NCBI RefSeq assembly: GCF_947496075.1
Contig: NZ_CANMBJ010000002.1
Span: 124,001-188,000 of the forward strand
DNA from: an uncultured Tateyamaria sp.
GTDB taxonomy: Bacteria > Pseudomonadota > Alphaproteobacteria > Rhodobacterales > Rhodobacteraceae
Length of the DNA stretch: 64,000 nucleotides
Direction of reading: 5' to 3'
This document shows, in pieces, positions 51,267 to 60,319 of this stretch (the first letter of the stretch is position 1; each line of letters begins with the position of its first letter). The notes under the pieces are model-generated. The model was not told where the DNA came from and did no database searches. It worked only from the letters and a program-made list of their open reading frames with translations. The position numbers and the translations under genes were made by a program.

Positions 51267-52286
51267 TCACGTGTCCTTTGGATCGTTCAGTTTGATGCGG
51301 TAGCTCAGGGGAAAAAGCTCAAGATCGTAACGGTCGCGGATCAGCCCCCAGACGCCTTTGGGTGCCTTCAGCATCACCACGATGGCGACCGCGCCGAGTA
51401 CCATCAAGTAGATGGTGCCGAAATCGGCCAGTGTTTCACGCAAAAGGAAGAACAGGAGCGTGCCGATGATCGGTCCCTCAAGCGTGCCGATGCCGCCGAT
51501 CACGACGATGAAGATGACAAAGGCCGTCCAGTCGTTGACCGAGAAGGCTGCATCGGGCGAGATGCGTAGTTTTTGCAGAAACAGGAGGCCACCGATAATC
51601 GCTGTGAAGGCGGATGTGACAACATAAACCTCCAGCTTCGTGCGCCAGATGTCGATGCCGAGGCCGCTGGCCGCCACTTCACTGTCACGGATGGCTGTCA
51701 GCGCAAGACCACGACGCGAACGCAGGAATAGGTAAACAGCCGTGATCACGAGGATTGCGGCACCCAGCGCGAGCCAGTAGCTGAGCGCTTCGCGCGCCGA
51801 GCGCCCGTCAGCTAGCGAACGGACGATGCCCACCGGCAGGGAGCTTCCGGACCCGCCGCCCAACGCAGAGATCTGCGCGAAGGTCAGGCGAAAAACTTCG
51901 GCAACCACCCAAGTGCCGATAGCAAAATAGGCGCCTTTAAGTCGGAAGATGAGGGCTGCAATTGGGACCGACAGGACGGCAGCCAGCATGCCGGCCATCA
52001 GGATCGCCGTGATCGGATGCAACCCGCCAAAGATCGTCAACGCGAACAGCATGTAGCCGCCAAAGCCCACGAACGCCTGCTGGCCGACGGACACGAGACC
52101 CGCGTAGCCCGCCATCAGGTTCCACAGGCAGGCGAGGGACAGGTAGAGGAAAATCTCGCCCATCAGGCGCAGATCTGCGCGGCCCGCCCACCACGGGGCT
52201 GCAGCCAAGACGATCAGGGCCAACACGGCAACGATCATTGCGATGCGGCTGGCACGGGTAGCGCGGTATACGGTTGGGATGCCCAT
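51267..52286 (-). CDS. Liv-type ABC transporter permease (LivM family)
   Basis: 339-residue inner-membrane permease with about eight to ten hydrophobic helices and the family motifs GYAGLVSVGQQAFVGFGGY and VVIGGIGTLEGPIIG. The start at 52286 overlaps the livH-type stop (TGATG); an open frame farther upstream lies inside the previous gene. Part of a branched-chain-amino-acid-type (HAAT) importer. The operon context argues for an acid or amide substrate rather than leucine. Confidence 0.88.
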   Translation of the reverse strand: MGIPTVYRATRASRIAMIVAVLALIVLAAAPWWAGRADLRLMGEIFLYLSLACLWNLMAGYAGLVSVGQQAFVGFGGYMLFALTIFGGLHPITAILMAGMLAAVLSVPIAALIFRLKGAYFAIGTWVVAEVFRLTFAQISALGGGSGSSLPVGIVRSLADGRSAREALSYWLALGAAILVITAVYLFLRSRRGLALTAIRDSEVAASGLGIDIWRTKLEVYVVTSAFTAIIGGLLFLQKLRISPDAAFSVNDWTAFVIFIVVIGGIGTLEGPIIGTLLFFLLRETLADFGTIYLMVLGAVAIVVMLKAPKGVWGLIRDRYDLELFPLSYRIKLNDPKDT

Positions 52287-53152
52287 CAGTGCTGGACCCG
52301 TGGGAACAAGCCGTTCGGACGCACGGCCAAAACGACAAGGAAGGCGATGTGACCCGCGAGGACTTGCCAGCCTGGATCGATCTTGGCCCCGATAGTTTGG
52401 GCGACGCCTAGGATCACGCCGCCGGCGAGCGTGCCCCACAGGTTCCCAAGGCCACCGATTATCACAGCTTCGAACCCGAAGATCAGGCGCCCACCGCCGA
52501 TAGAAGGATCAAAGCTGGTGCGGATGCCCAGCAGGATGCCCGCGATGCCGGTGACGGCAAGGGCCATCGCCATGGCGAGGCCAAAGACATGCGCCTTGTT
52601 CAGGCCCATCAATTGCGCGATGTCCTGGTTGTCGGACACGGCGCGAAAACCACGACCAAGGGCGGTGGCGTAGAACATCCATTGCAGCCCGGCGATAACG
52701 CCGACAGCGATGGCAAAAGTCAGCAGGGGCAGGATGCCAACTGTCAGGCTGCCCAGATTGACGCTGGCCGTCTCGATGGCCCCGGCGGACAGTTTCTGCG
52801 GATCGGCGGAATAGCCTTCAAGCAGCGCGTTCTGGATAATCACAGACAAGCCAAAGGTGACCAGCAGTGGTGGCAGGATGTCCGGCCCCAACGTCTGGTT
52901 CAAGATGCCGCGTTGCAAGACGTAACCGATCACCGCCATCACGGGCAGCACCAGAAGGGCGGCGGCAAAAGGGTGGACGCCGAATGTCATTGTGGTGCTA
53001 AGCCCGAGATAGGCGGCGAGGATAATGAGATCTCCATGCGCGATGTTCACCAGTCGCATCACGCCAAAGATCAGCGACAATCCGGCGGCGAAAAGGGCAT
53101 AGAGACCGCCCAGCAGAACGCCCTGTACGATTACGCCAATCCACTCGATCAT
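52286..53152 (-). CDS. Liv-type ABC transporter permease (LivH family)
   Basis: 288-residue permease with eight or so hydrophobic helices. The N-terminus includes GGLYALFAAGLSLIFGVMRL, and a conserved cytoplasmic loop reads FRAVSDNQDIAQLMGLN. Its start overlaps the ATPase stop by four bases (ATGA). It pairs with the LivM-type permease. Confidence 0.88.
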   Translation of the reverse strand: MIEWIGVIVQGVLLGGLYALFAAGLSLIFGVMRLVNIAHGDLIILAAYLGLSTTMTFGVHPFAAALLVLPVMAVIGYVLQRGILNQTLGPDILPPLLVTFGLSVIIQNALLEGYSADPQKLSAGAIETASVNLGSLTVGILPLLTFAIAVGVIAGLQWMFYATALGRGFRAVSDNQDIAQLMGLNKAHVFGLAMAMALAVTGIAGILLGIRTSFDPSIGGGRLIFGFEAVIIGGLGNLWGTLAGGVILGVAQTIGAKIDPGWQVLAGHIAFLVVLAVRPNGLFPRVQH

Positions 53153-53859
53153 GCGGCAACTCCGAAATAAGCGGCGGTGATTTGGTCTCGGGTGACGTCA
53201 CCCGTAGCCCCGCTCAGGGACACGCGCCCTTCTTGCAGGCAGAACACGCGAGAGGAGACCTCGAGCGCTTTGCTGATATCCTGTTCGACCACCAGCGCTG
53301 TCATGCCGCCGCCGATGATGCCCGGCAGGGCGTCATAGATCGTTTTGATGATGACGGGGGCGAGACCGAGGCTGATTTCGTCGAACAGGATCACTTCGGG
53401 GTTGGCCATGAGGGCCCGGCCGATGGCGACCATTTGTTGTTGACCGCCCGAGAGGGATGTTGAGGCTTGGCTGCGCCGTTCCTTGAGAACCGGGAAAAGC
53501 TCGTAGACCTTGCCGAGCGACCATGGGCCGGGGCGGGCAACCTTGCCACCGAGCAGCAGGTTTTCCTCGACCGAGAGTGATGGGAACAGCTGGCGTCCTT
53601 CGGGCACCAAGGCAATGCCGCGATAGGCGACCTCGTCCGCGCGTAGGGTGCCTATGCCCTCGGTCTTGAACCGCACCTGTTCCGGCGCGTTGGACATCAG
53701 CCCGGAAATGGAGCGCATAAGCGTGGTCTTGCCCGCGCCATTGGCGCCGATGATCGCGACGACCTCGCCCGCGTGGATATCCATGTCTATGCCGTAGAGC
53801 GCCTGGAAGTCGCCGTAGTGCGCATCAAGGCCACTGAGCGACAGGATAGGGTCAGACAT
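53149..53859 (-). CDS. Liv-type ABC transporter ATP-binding protein (LivF family)
   Basis: 236-residue ATPase. Walker A GANGAGKTT is at residues 38-46, the signature is LSGGQQQM, Walker B is VILFDEISLGL, and the switch loop is VVEQD as usual for LivF. Its start overlaps the LivG-type gene by eight bases. It forms an ATPase heterodimer with that protein. Confidence 0.88.
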   Translation of the reverse strand: MSDPILSLSGLDAHYGDFQALYGIDMDIHAGEVVAIIGANGAGKTTLMRSISGLMSNAPEQVRFKTEGIGTLRADEVAYRGIALVPEGRQLFPSLSVEENLLLGGKVARPGPWSLGKVYELFPVLKERRSQASTSLSGGQQQMVAIGRALMANPEVILFDEISLGLAPVIIKTIYDALPGIIGGGMTALVVEQDISKALEVSSRVFCLQEGRVSLSGATGDVTRDQITAAYFGVAA

Positions 53860-54580
53860 CAGGGTCCACTCCCAGATAGATTTCCTTGACCTCTGGGCTG
53901 TCCATAATCTCCTTCGGTGCGCCCTCGGCGATCTTCTTGCCGAAGTCGATCACGATCAGCCGGTTCACCACAGCCAGCAGCGCGTGGACCACATGTTCAA
54001 TCCAGATGATTGTAGTGCCCTTGGCATGTACAGCCTTGATCGTGTCGATAAGCGCAGTGCATTCGGCTTCTGTCAGCCCACCTGCGATCTCATCGAGAAG
54101 GAGGAGTTTGGGTTGCGCCGACAACGCACGCGCCATCTCAAGCCGCTTGCGGTCTAGCAGAGTGAGTGTGCCTGCACGTTGGTTTGCCTTTGGCAAAAGC
54201 CCAGTGTCCGTCAGGACCTGCAGCGCATGGTTTTCAGCTTCGCGACCCGAGAGGCCCGCGCCCTGCATAGCCCCGACAAGCGCGTTTTCATAGACTGTCA
54301 TCCCGCCAAAGGGCTGGGGCACCTGGAAGGACCGGGCAATGCCAATCTTGCAGCGTTTGGCAGCGGAGGTGGCAGTAATGTCTGCCCCTTGAAAGATGAT
54401 CCGGCCCGCATCAGGGCTGAGCGCGCCGGTGATCAGATTGAAAAGCGATGTCTTGCCCGCGCCATTGGGCCCAAGGATGCCCACGGCGTCGCCTTGGGCG
54501 ATCTCGAAGCTTGAGTCGTCGGCGACCTTGACGGCGCCGAACGACTTTTGCAGGCCGCTAATAGACAAAAGGGCAGACAT
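53852..54580 (-). CDS. Liv-type ABC transporter ATP-binding protein (LivG family)
   Basis: 242-residue ATPase. Walker A GPNGAGKTS is at residues 37-45, and LLLLDEIAGGL is the Walker B. The switch histidine is in IIWIEHVVH. The expected signature region reads TLTLLDRKRLEMARAL, where LSxGxQ-type residues are replaced, as in some LivG proteins. It starts 9 bp after the binding-protein stop. Confidence 0.86.
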   Translation of the reverse strand: MSALLSISGLQKSFGAVKVADDSSFEIAQGDAVGILGPNGAGKTSLFNLITGALSPDAGRIIFQGADITATSAAKRCKIGIARSFQVPQPFGGMTVYENALVGAMQGAGLSGREAENHALQVLTDTGLLPKANQRAGTLTLLDRKRLEMARALSAQPKLLLLDEIAGGLTEAECTALIDTIKAVHAKGTTIIWIEHVVHALLAVVNRLIVIDFGKKIAEGAPKEIMDSPEVKEIYLGVDPDV

Positions 54581-54589
54581 CGCGGTGCT

Positions 54590-55861
54590 TTAGCCCAAGA
54601 GTTGCAGGTCGCCGCCCACCGGAATCTGTGGTGCGTGGCTGTTGTTTGTGATGACCAGCTCGACTTCATCGCCTCCTTTCTGCCATTGCCCCGACACCAG
54701 CGGTGTTTTGGACACATTCGGCACAGGGCCGTTTGACCAGTTCACGTCGCCCACGATGGTCGAGATGTTGGTGCCCGCGATGGCGGCGGCGTTGGCCTCG
54801 AAGTCATCAAGGTCCTCGGACCGGGAGATGACATCTGCCACCACTTCGAACAGCGCGTGCTTGAAGCCGATGGGCTGCGTCCACGGACGGCCTGTAGCAG
54901 CAGTGAAACCGTTTGCCAGATCACCTGCCGAAATGCCGGTCAGAGACGAGTTGAACGGGTGGTTTGGGGACCACCAGATTTCGGTCGTCAGACCAATACC
55001 GCGATCACCCAAGGCCTCAATGGCCGAGGGGAACAGCAGCGCCTTGCCGATGGTCGCGACCTTGGGGTTGAAGCCCTGTTGTGCGGCTTGCGCCCAGAAG
55101 GTGCCGAAATCCGGCGGGATCATCACGCCGGTGATGATTTCGCAGCCTGCATCCTTGAAGGCGGAGATGTAGTTCGAGAAATCGTCCGTCAGAGGTTGGA
55201 AACGACCGGGATCAACCAATTCGAACCCTTGTGCAGCAAGTGGTTTGGGCAGGCCCAGTTCCGCGTCACCCCATGCGTTACCGTCTGCGTCATTCGGGAA
55301 TAGGCCGCCCACTTTCTTGGCAACACCGCTGCCGTCCCAAAGGCTGGTGAAATTGGCGATGACATCCTCAAGTCCCCAGAAGAAATGGTAGGTGTATTGG
55401 AAAGCTTCCGCAGGGTTGCCGCCACGGCCAAAGAAATAGGGCTGCCAAGGTGCGTCTGTCGTGATGCAGGGCACTTCATTGATCTCGGCCTGATCTGCCA
55501 CTGGGTTCGTTGTGTCAGGGGTCGCGGCCGCGGTGATGATGTCCACTTCATCCGACAGGATCAGTTCGGCGGCCACTTCAGCGGCCCGGTTGGGGTTGGA
55601 CTGACTGTCCTTCTTGATGATCTCGATGTTGTAAGACTTGCCGTTGTTGGTCACGCCACTTGCGAAGTGGGCACGCAAACCTTCGAGGATGTAATCATCG
55701 GCTTCCGCGAAGCCGGCAAGCGGGCCAGTAGACGGTGTCACGAACCCCACCTTTATGGTCGGATTGGCAGCGTAGGCCCGCGTGGAACGCAAGATTGCCG
55801 GGGCCGCAACGCTCGCGCCCAGCCCAGCCAACATACGGCGGCGTGTGATATAAGTTCTCAT
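54590..55861 (-). CDS. Liv-type ABC transporter substrate-binding protein, Tat-exported
   Basis: 423-residue periplasmic binding protein of the leucine-binding family. The N-terminus MRTYITRRRMLAGLGASVAA has a twin-arginine motif, so it is probably exported folded by Tat. The mature part begins about residue 33 with NPTIKVGFVTPSTGPLAGF. GGGAGGA precedes ATG 55861. The 149-bp gap upstream is the largest in this operon and may hold an internal promoter. Ligand unknown. Confidence 0.86.
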   Translation of the reverse strand: MRTYITRRRMLAGLGASVAAPAILRSTRAYAANPTIKVGFVTPSTGPLAGFAEADDYILEGLRAHFASGVTNNGKSYNIEIIKKDSQSNPNRAAEVAAELILSDEVDIITAAATPDTTNPVADQAEINEVPCITTDAPWQPYFFGRGGNPAEAFQYTYHFFWGLEDVIANFTSLWDGSGVAKKVGGLFPNDADGNAWGDAELGLPKPLAAQGFELVDPGRFQPLTDDFSNYISAFKDAGCEIITGVMIPPDFGTFWAQAAQQGFNPKVATIGKALLFPSAIEALGDRGIGLTTEIWWSPNHPFNSSLTGISAGDLANGFTAATGRPWTQPIGFKHALFEVVADVISRSEDLDDFEANAAAIAGTNISTIVGDVNWSNGPVPNVSKTPLVSGQWQKGGDEVELVITNNSHAPQIPVGGDLQLLG

Positions 55862-56010
55862 GTTTTTCCTCCCAAAGATGCGGTTCGGGTATTCGCCGAT
55901 CCGGTTGCGCGGACCATTTTTGGCATGGCTTGGCGCAGTCTCGCTCTCCAGACCTATCACATGCAAAAGATGATCCTGATCCGATTTGAATGGTCATTTA
56001 TAACTCTGCG

Positions 56011-56949
56011 TTATGACTCGGCAGTGTTTTGTAACATCCCTTCAAGTGCGCTTAAGTGAAGTGCGACTCGCGTTTTCGTCCGTTCAAAATCGTCTTGGGT
56101 CCATTTGCGAAACCCATAACCCGAAGCCATACCGGTTCGATCTTCATCCAACAGCGCTTGGAGTAAGGGAGACGGATCAGGCCGCGCATCGAGGTCGAAC
56201 AGAACTTGACGGTGTATGTCCTGAGTGAGTTCCAACCCGACAAGATCGGCGTTTTCGAGCGGCCCAAGAACAGCGAGACGACGGCCGAAACTGGCTTTCA
56301 CCACGTCATCAACAGTCTTGGCAGAACAGATCCCATTTTCAACAAGGCTGATCGCCTCGCGCCACAGCGCGTGTTGCAACCGATTGCCGATAAAGCCGGG
56401 CACGTCCTTTTCGACAAGTGCTGGGGTTTTGCCTGAGTCCGCCAGCAGGTCAATCATCTTGTCCGCGACTTCGGGATCAGTCCATTCTGTTTTTACCACC
56501 TCGACCAGCGGGATCATGTGAGGCGGGTTCCACCAATGGGTGCCAAGCGCGCGTTGGCGAAGTTTAAGGTGCTCCATGATCTTGGTGATCTGGATAACCG
56601 ACGTGTTCGAGGCGAGAATGGCGTCGCGAGGCGCGTGTGCCTCGACCTCGGCAAAAATCGCTTGTTTCAATTCCAGCTTTTCGGGTGCGGCTTCGAAGAT
56701 GACAGCTGCATCGCTCACTGCTGCTTTGATCCCATCGCACAGCTCGATCCGTTTGAGCATCCTTGCGATGTCATTGTCGGATGTATCTAGCAGCCGCAGG
56801 CTGTCGGACACGCGTTGTGGCAGGCTTTGCAGCGTTTCCTGTGCCGGATCGTGTACGGCGACGTAGTGACCTGCACGCGCAAAGGTCAGGGCAATTCCGT
56901 GCCCCATCAACCCTCCGCCGATCACCGCAATTTGTTGGTTCTTATTCAT
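56011..56949 (-). CDS. 3-Hydroxyacyl-CoA dehydrogenase-like beta-hydroxy acid dehydrogenase
   Basis: 312-residue NAD-dependent dehydrogenase: a Rossmann domain (AVIGGGLMGHG), a conserved LASNTS, the catalytic histidine in LGTHWWNPPHMIPLVEVV, and a helical C-terminal domain beginning VPGFIGNRLQHAL. The short form of this family includes L-carnitine dehydrogenase and L-gulonate 3-dehydrogenase, which oxidise a free beta-hydroxy acid. A beta-keto acid product would be the natural substrate for the BKACE enzyme at the end of the operon (inference). Confidence 0.83.
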   Translation of the reverse strand: MNKNQQIAVIGGGLMGHGIALTFARAGHYVAVHDPAQETLQSLPQRVSDSLRLLDTSDNDIARMLKRIELCDGIKAAVSDAAVIFEAAPEKLELKQAIFAEVEAHAPRDAILASNTSVIQITKIMEHLKLRQRALGTHWWNPPHMIPLVEVVKTEWTDPEVADKMIDLLADSGKTPALVEKDVPGFIGNRLQHALWREAISLVENGICSAKTVDDVVKASFGRRLAVLGPLENADLVGLELTQDIHRQVLFDLDARPDPSPLLQALLDEDRTGMASGYGFRKWTQDDFERTKTRVALHLSALEGMLQNTAES

Positions 56950-56952
56950 GCC

Positions 56953-57738
56953 TCACCCCGCCGTGTAGCCGCCATCGGCATAAAGTATGTGGCCGGTGTA
57001 GAAGTCTGAGGCGCGGGACGACAGGAACAGGAGCGGTCCTGCCAGATCCTCTGGCTCGCCAAGGCGCCCCTTGGGCACGCGTGTCAGGAACCCTTCGCGC
57101 ACGGCTTTGGCATCGTCGGTGTCTTCGAACATCCACGCCGTGAGCGGGGATCGGAAGACAGTGGGCGCAATAGCGTTTACGGTGATCCCGGTTGGGCCGA
57201 GTTCGCATCCCAATGCCTTGGTGATCCCGTCAACTGCCGCCTTTGAAGCGCAGTAGGCGGTGTAACCCGCCGGGTGTCCCAAAAGGCCGCGGGCAGAAGA
57301 CATAAGGATGATCTTGCCACCGTCGCCCTGCGCCTGCATTTGCGCACTTGCGGCGCGGGCCATCAGCCAGCTTTGGGTGACGTTGGCGTTCATGACGCCT
57401 TCGAATGTGTCAGGGGCCATGTCAGCGATCTTGGCCACCTTGTTCATGCCCGAGGCCACAACAAGAATGTCCAACCGTCCGAACGTCTTGACCGTTTCTG
57501 ACACCAAAGCGTCGCAGGCGATTTCAGTATCGGGGCGTGCGTTGATCTGGTGGGTGTCTCCGGTGCACGTGTTTGCGACGTCTGCCATCGCGCCGGCATT
57601 TCCTGCGGCAAGAACAACCTTGGCACCGGCGCCAGACAAACAACGGGCCGCAACTGCTCCAAACGCACCGGAGGCACCAGTGATCAGGGCGACCTCGCCG
57701 GAGACATCAAAGAAGGACAGCGGATCGTCGAGGCTCAT
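56953..57738 (-). CDS. Short-chain dehydrogenase/reductase
   Basis: 261-residue SDR. The cofactor motif reads GASGAFG rather than the usual GxxxGIG, the active-site serine is in LMSSARG, and the Tyr-x3-Lys pair is in YCASKAA. ATG 57738 has GGAGA upstream and overlaps the cupin gene stop by four bases. It sits between the cupin and the 3-hydroxyacyl-CoA-dehydrogenase-like gene in a catabolic operon. It probably oxidises an alcohol intermediate; substrate unknown. Confidence 0.82.
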   Translation of the reverse strand: MSLDDPLSFFDVSGEVALITGASGAFGAVAARCLSGAGAKVVLAAGNAGAMADVANTCTGDTHQINARPDTEIACDALVSETVKTFGRLDILVVASGMNKVAKIADMAPDTFEGVMNANVTQSWLMARAASAQMQAQGDGGKIILMSSARGLLGHPAGYTAYCASKAAVDGITKALGCELGPTGITVNAIAPTVFRSPLTAWMFEDTDDAKAVREGFLTRVPKGRLGEPEDLAGPLLFLSSRASDFYTGHILYADGGYTAG

Positions 57739-58085
57739 GGCTGTTCTCCAGTGGGATAGGGGATCACAACAAGCATTTTGCAAACGTGATTGCTGCGGTT
57801 TTCGATTTTGCGCACTTCACCTGGCGGGATCGTGCAACTGTCCATGGGACCAAGCACTGTGTCCGCGCCGTCAACGGTCACGGTCATTTCCCCATCCAGC
57901 ACGACATAGATCTTTTCAAATGGCGTCGCATCGGGCCCGGCACCGCCGCCGGGAAGGAACTGCGAATATCCGACCCATTGGTTTTCCGGTCCACCGTCCT
58001 CGAACCCCTGAAGGCGCAGGCCAGTGACACCCCAATGGTTTGGGGCGTCATAGGGTTGAGCATCGGCGAAGCGCTTTACAAGCAT
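57735..58085 (-). CDS. Small cupin-domain protein
   Basis: 116-residue single cupin barrel with FLPGGGAGPDATPFEKIYVVL as first motif (split here only for reading; it includes E near residue 57) and PPGEVRKIENRSN as second. The histidine pair typical of metal cupins is replaced (PDATPFE), so metal binding is uncertain. ATG 58085 overlaps the cyclase-family stop (TGATG). It could be an isomerase, a small-molecule sensor or an accessory enzyme. Confidence 0.75.
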   Translation of the reverse strand: MLVKRFADAQPYDAPNHWGVTGLRLQGFEDGGPENQWVGYSQFLPGGGAGPDATPFEKIYVVLDGEMTVTVDGADTVLGPMDSCTIPPGEVRKIENRSNHVCKMLVVIPYPTGEQP

Positions 58086-58924
58086 CAGAAATCCTCGCCC
58101 GCCTCGATGCGATAACCTTGGGATTTGTCCATCATGGCAACAAGGCGGATGATGCAACCGTCGCCTCGGTCCCAGTTCCAGGGGAAGAAAGCAAAGGTGA
58201 CCCGCTTGCCTGTAACGCGGTCAAGGTCGCCGCCAACGTTCTCGATGCCCAGAATACCATTGGTAAAGAGTTTCTGGTGCACGGGTTCCCATTCCGGGAA
58301 ATCAACCTCCCACGGAGTGCCGCCAGACCATTCGAGGTACTCTTTCTCAAGGTGCGGCAGGATCGGGCCATTGCGCTGTGGGCCGATCGCGGTGGCCAAC
58401 GGGTGATCGTTGGCTTGCGTATCGTGGCCCACGACCTTTACGCCCCTTTCAACCATCCAATCGGCGGCAGATGGCACAAGACCAGGGCAGTAAGCAAAGT
58501 AATCACCATCTTCGTATTGCTTGTGCCAGCCCGTATTGATGATGAGCACGTCATTCCTACGGATCGCGTGGCCGCAAGCCTTTTCAAGATCATCACCGGT
58601 GATCTGTTCCCATTTCTTCTTTGGGATGCTGACAACGAGGCCAGAGCCGAAGAAATGGGGCAGGGGCACCTCATCAATGAAAGGGGTTCCCTGGACCACA
58701 TGGGCGGGTGCGTCGATGTGAGTGGTGACGTGCATCGTCGTTGTGATCGTCTGGCTCAGCACTCCGGACTTCGCCATGTAGTGCTTGCGATCGATCTGTA
58801 CATCTTTGAAATACGGCCAGTTTGGGCATTGGAAACCATACCGGTGGCTCAGGTTCACGAACTCGAGGCCCATGTCGTTGTTGTCGTTTTCTTGGAAATC
58901 GATCCCGCGAATGTTGACGACCAT
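58085..58924 (-). CDS. Cyclase/kynurenine-formamidase family metal-dependent hydrolase
   Basis: 279-residue protein of the cyclase family (PF04199), which hydrolyses amides, lactones or cyclic imides through a two-metal site. The hallmark H-x-G-T-H-x-D-x-P-x-H appears as HVTTHIDAPAH (H65, H69, D71, H75), with threonine in place of glycine. Later conserved segments are INTGWHKQY and GHDTQANDH. A GGGAGGAG ribosome site precedes ATG 58924. First gene of the operon, divergent from the IclR regulator. Likely opens the imported substrate (inference). Confidence 0.82.
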   Translation of the reverse strand: MVVNIRGIDFQENDNNDMGLEFVNLSHRYGFQCPNWPYFKDVQIDRKHYMAKSGVLSQTITTTMHVTTHIDAPAHVVQGTPFIDEVPLPHFFGSGLVVSIPKKKWEQITGDDLEKACGHAIRRNDVLIINTGWHKQYEDGDYFAYCPGLVPSAADWMVERGVKVVGHDTQANDHPLATAIGPQRNGPILPHLEKEYLEWSGGTPWEVDFPEWEPVHQKLFTNGILGIENVGGDLDRVTGKRVTFAFFPWNWDRGDGCIIRLVAMMDKSQGYRIEAGEDF

Positions 58925-58985
58925 CGGCTCCTCCCAAAGCTTCGTATTGCTGTCCCGTATTATGGTGCGTATGTATCACATAGCG

Positions 58986-59003
58986 GTCAACGTTTGATTT
59001 GAC
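58986..59003. promoter_or_regulatory. Candidate IclR operator in the divergent promoter region
   Basis: GTCAA-N8-TTGAC is an inverted repeat midway between the cyclase-family gene and the IclR gene. IclR regulators usually bind imperfect palindromes of this size in such divergent regions. Support is positional only. Confidence 0.35.
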
Positions 59004-59080
59004 GGAACATAGGAAACAAGCGTTTTGCTGCTGTCTGGTCAAAATGCAATCGATACAAGAGTTCGCTGCAAGGTAAAAAG

Positions 59081-59812
59081 ATGTCGAAAAATCAGGGTAT
59101 TCAGGTCATTTCGCGTGCGGCTGACATTCTGCGCTTGTTGGGCCGTGAGACAGGCGGGTTGAGCCTTGGCCAGATTGCCAAGCGGGTTCAGCTGCCCCGC
59201 TCTACGGTACAGCGCATTATTGCGGCGCTTGTGACTGAAGGATTTGTATCCACCGAGCGTGGAGATGGAGGAATCAGGCTTGGCCGCGAAATTCAAAGCC
59301 TGGCCCAGGCGGTGTCATCGGACATGCGGACGCGCCTGCGCCCCGTCATGGAACGGCTGTCGGACGAAACGGGCGAGACGGTTGATTTGGCAGTTCTTGA
59401 AGGCGCACAAATGTTGTTCGTCGATCAAATCGAAGGCAGCCATCGCCTGCGCACCGTGTCGCGGATCGGAGAGTATTTTCCCCTGACCACGACCGCCAAT
59501 GGGCGCGCAGCGCTGGCTTGCATGCGCCCTGAGCGGGCGCTTGCCCTGATCCGCGCCGAACATAGGTCACGTGGCCCATATGCACCGCCATTGTCGGACA
59601 TCATCGACGGTATCGATGCTATCCGAGAGGGTGAACTGGCATGTGATGAGAACGAACACACGGATGGTATTTGCGCGATGGGATTTGCTGTGGCGGACCA
59701 GACGGGTGACATTTTCGCAGTATCAGTTCCCGTCCCAAGCTCACGTTATGACCGGGTTAAACCTGCTTTGGCCGACTCTGTTCGCGCCGCTATTTCAATG
59801 CTTCAGGCATAG
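59081..59812 (+). CDS. IclR-family transcriptional regulator
   Basis: 243-residue regulator with an N-terminal winged helix (ILRLLGRETGGLSLGQIAKR, then LPRSTVQRIIAAL) and the IclR effector-binding domain (TVDLAVLEGAQMLFVDQIEG ... CAMGFAVADQTGDIFAVSVP). It is divergent from the ten-gene catabolic operon starting at 58924 and is its probable regulator. IclR proteins often sense acids such as aromatic or keto acids, which fits the presumed pathway. Confidence 0.88.
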   Translation: MSKNQGIQVISRAADILRLLGRETGGLSLGQIAKRVQLPRSTVQRIIAALVTEGFVSTERGDGGIRLGREIQSLAQAVSSDMRTRLRPVMERLSDETGETVDLAVLEGAQMLFVDQIEGSHRLRTVSRIGEYFPLTTTANGRAALACMRPERALALIRAEHRSRGPYAPPLSDIIDGIDAIREGELACDENEHTDGICAMGFAVADQTGDIFAVSVPVPSSRYDRVKPALADSVRAAISMLQA

Positions 59813-60319
59813 CGCAGACGCCACATTGTGACCGCGATATCTGGGCGGTTCGTTCTCGGCTTGGTGCGCGTGATGCGGGAACTGAAGCCGTTCGTAGCGA
59901 TGGGGATCGGATGGTCGACAGGTAACTTCACAAACTACCTAGTTGGCACGTTCCGATAGCAATGCACTTGCCGTTTGGTTCGAATACCACTCTGGTGCAG
60001 GTAGGCCGAATAATTGTCTGCAACTCCTTATGCCCTCTGTCGAGGCAACCGCATGCCATGTCTAAGTTCCTGCAAAACTGATATTTTGGGTTTGCAAAAC
60101 CCGATCGAAATTGATGTCAGCCATCGGTGTTATGCTGCTGACGCAAAGGTGCTCGGGCTCTGGATAGTTTTCCCGGTGGGCGGATCGATTGACGCTTTGA
60201 TGGCGGCGGAACTACGCTTATCGCGTTTGACAGAAAAACCCATCAGTAGTTGAAATTTTGTGGGTTTATTTCTTTTATCGCCTCTTTTCACAAAGATATT
60301 TTTCGAGGGTCTTCGGCCA
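59813..60319. other. Intergenic stretch without a convincing gene
   Basis: About 500 bp between the IclR gene and the orphan protein. Short open frames occur (a 43-codon frame at 59828-59959 from GTG, and one at 60014-60253), but none has a ribosome site or a recognisable motif. Small palindromes are present: GGGTTT-GCA-AAACCC at 60088-60102, and AAACCCA / TGGGTTT at 60236-60242 and 60261-60267. It may be decayed sequence or promoter DNA for the next gene. Confidence 0.5.

Noticed and set aside
59828-59959. 43-codon frame from GTG just after the IclR gene
   Set aside because: No ribosome site, and nothing recognisable in its translation.
60014-60253. 79-codon open frame in the gap after the IclR gene
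   Set aside because: No ribosome site, no motif and no operon context; treated as non-coding.
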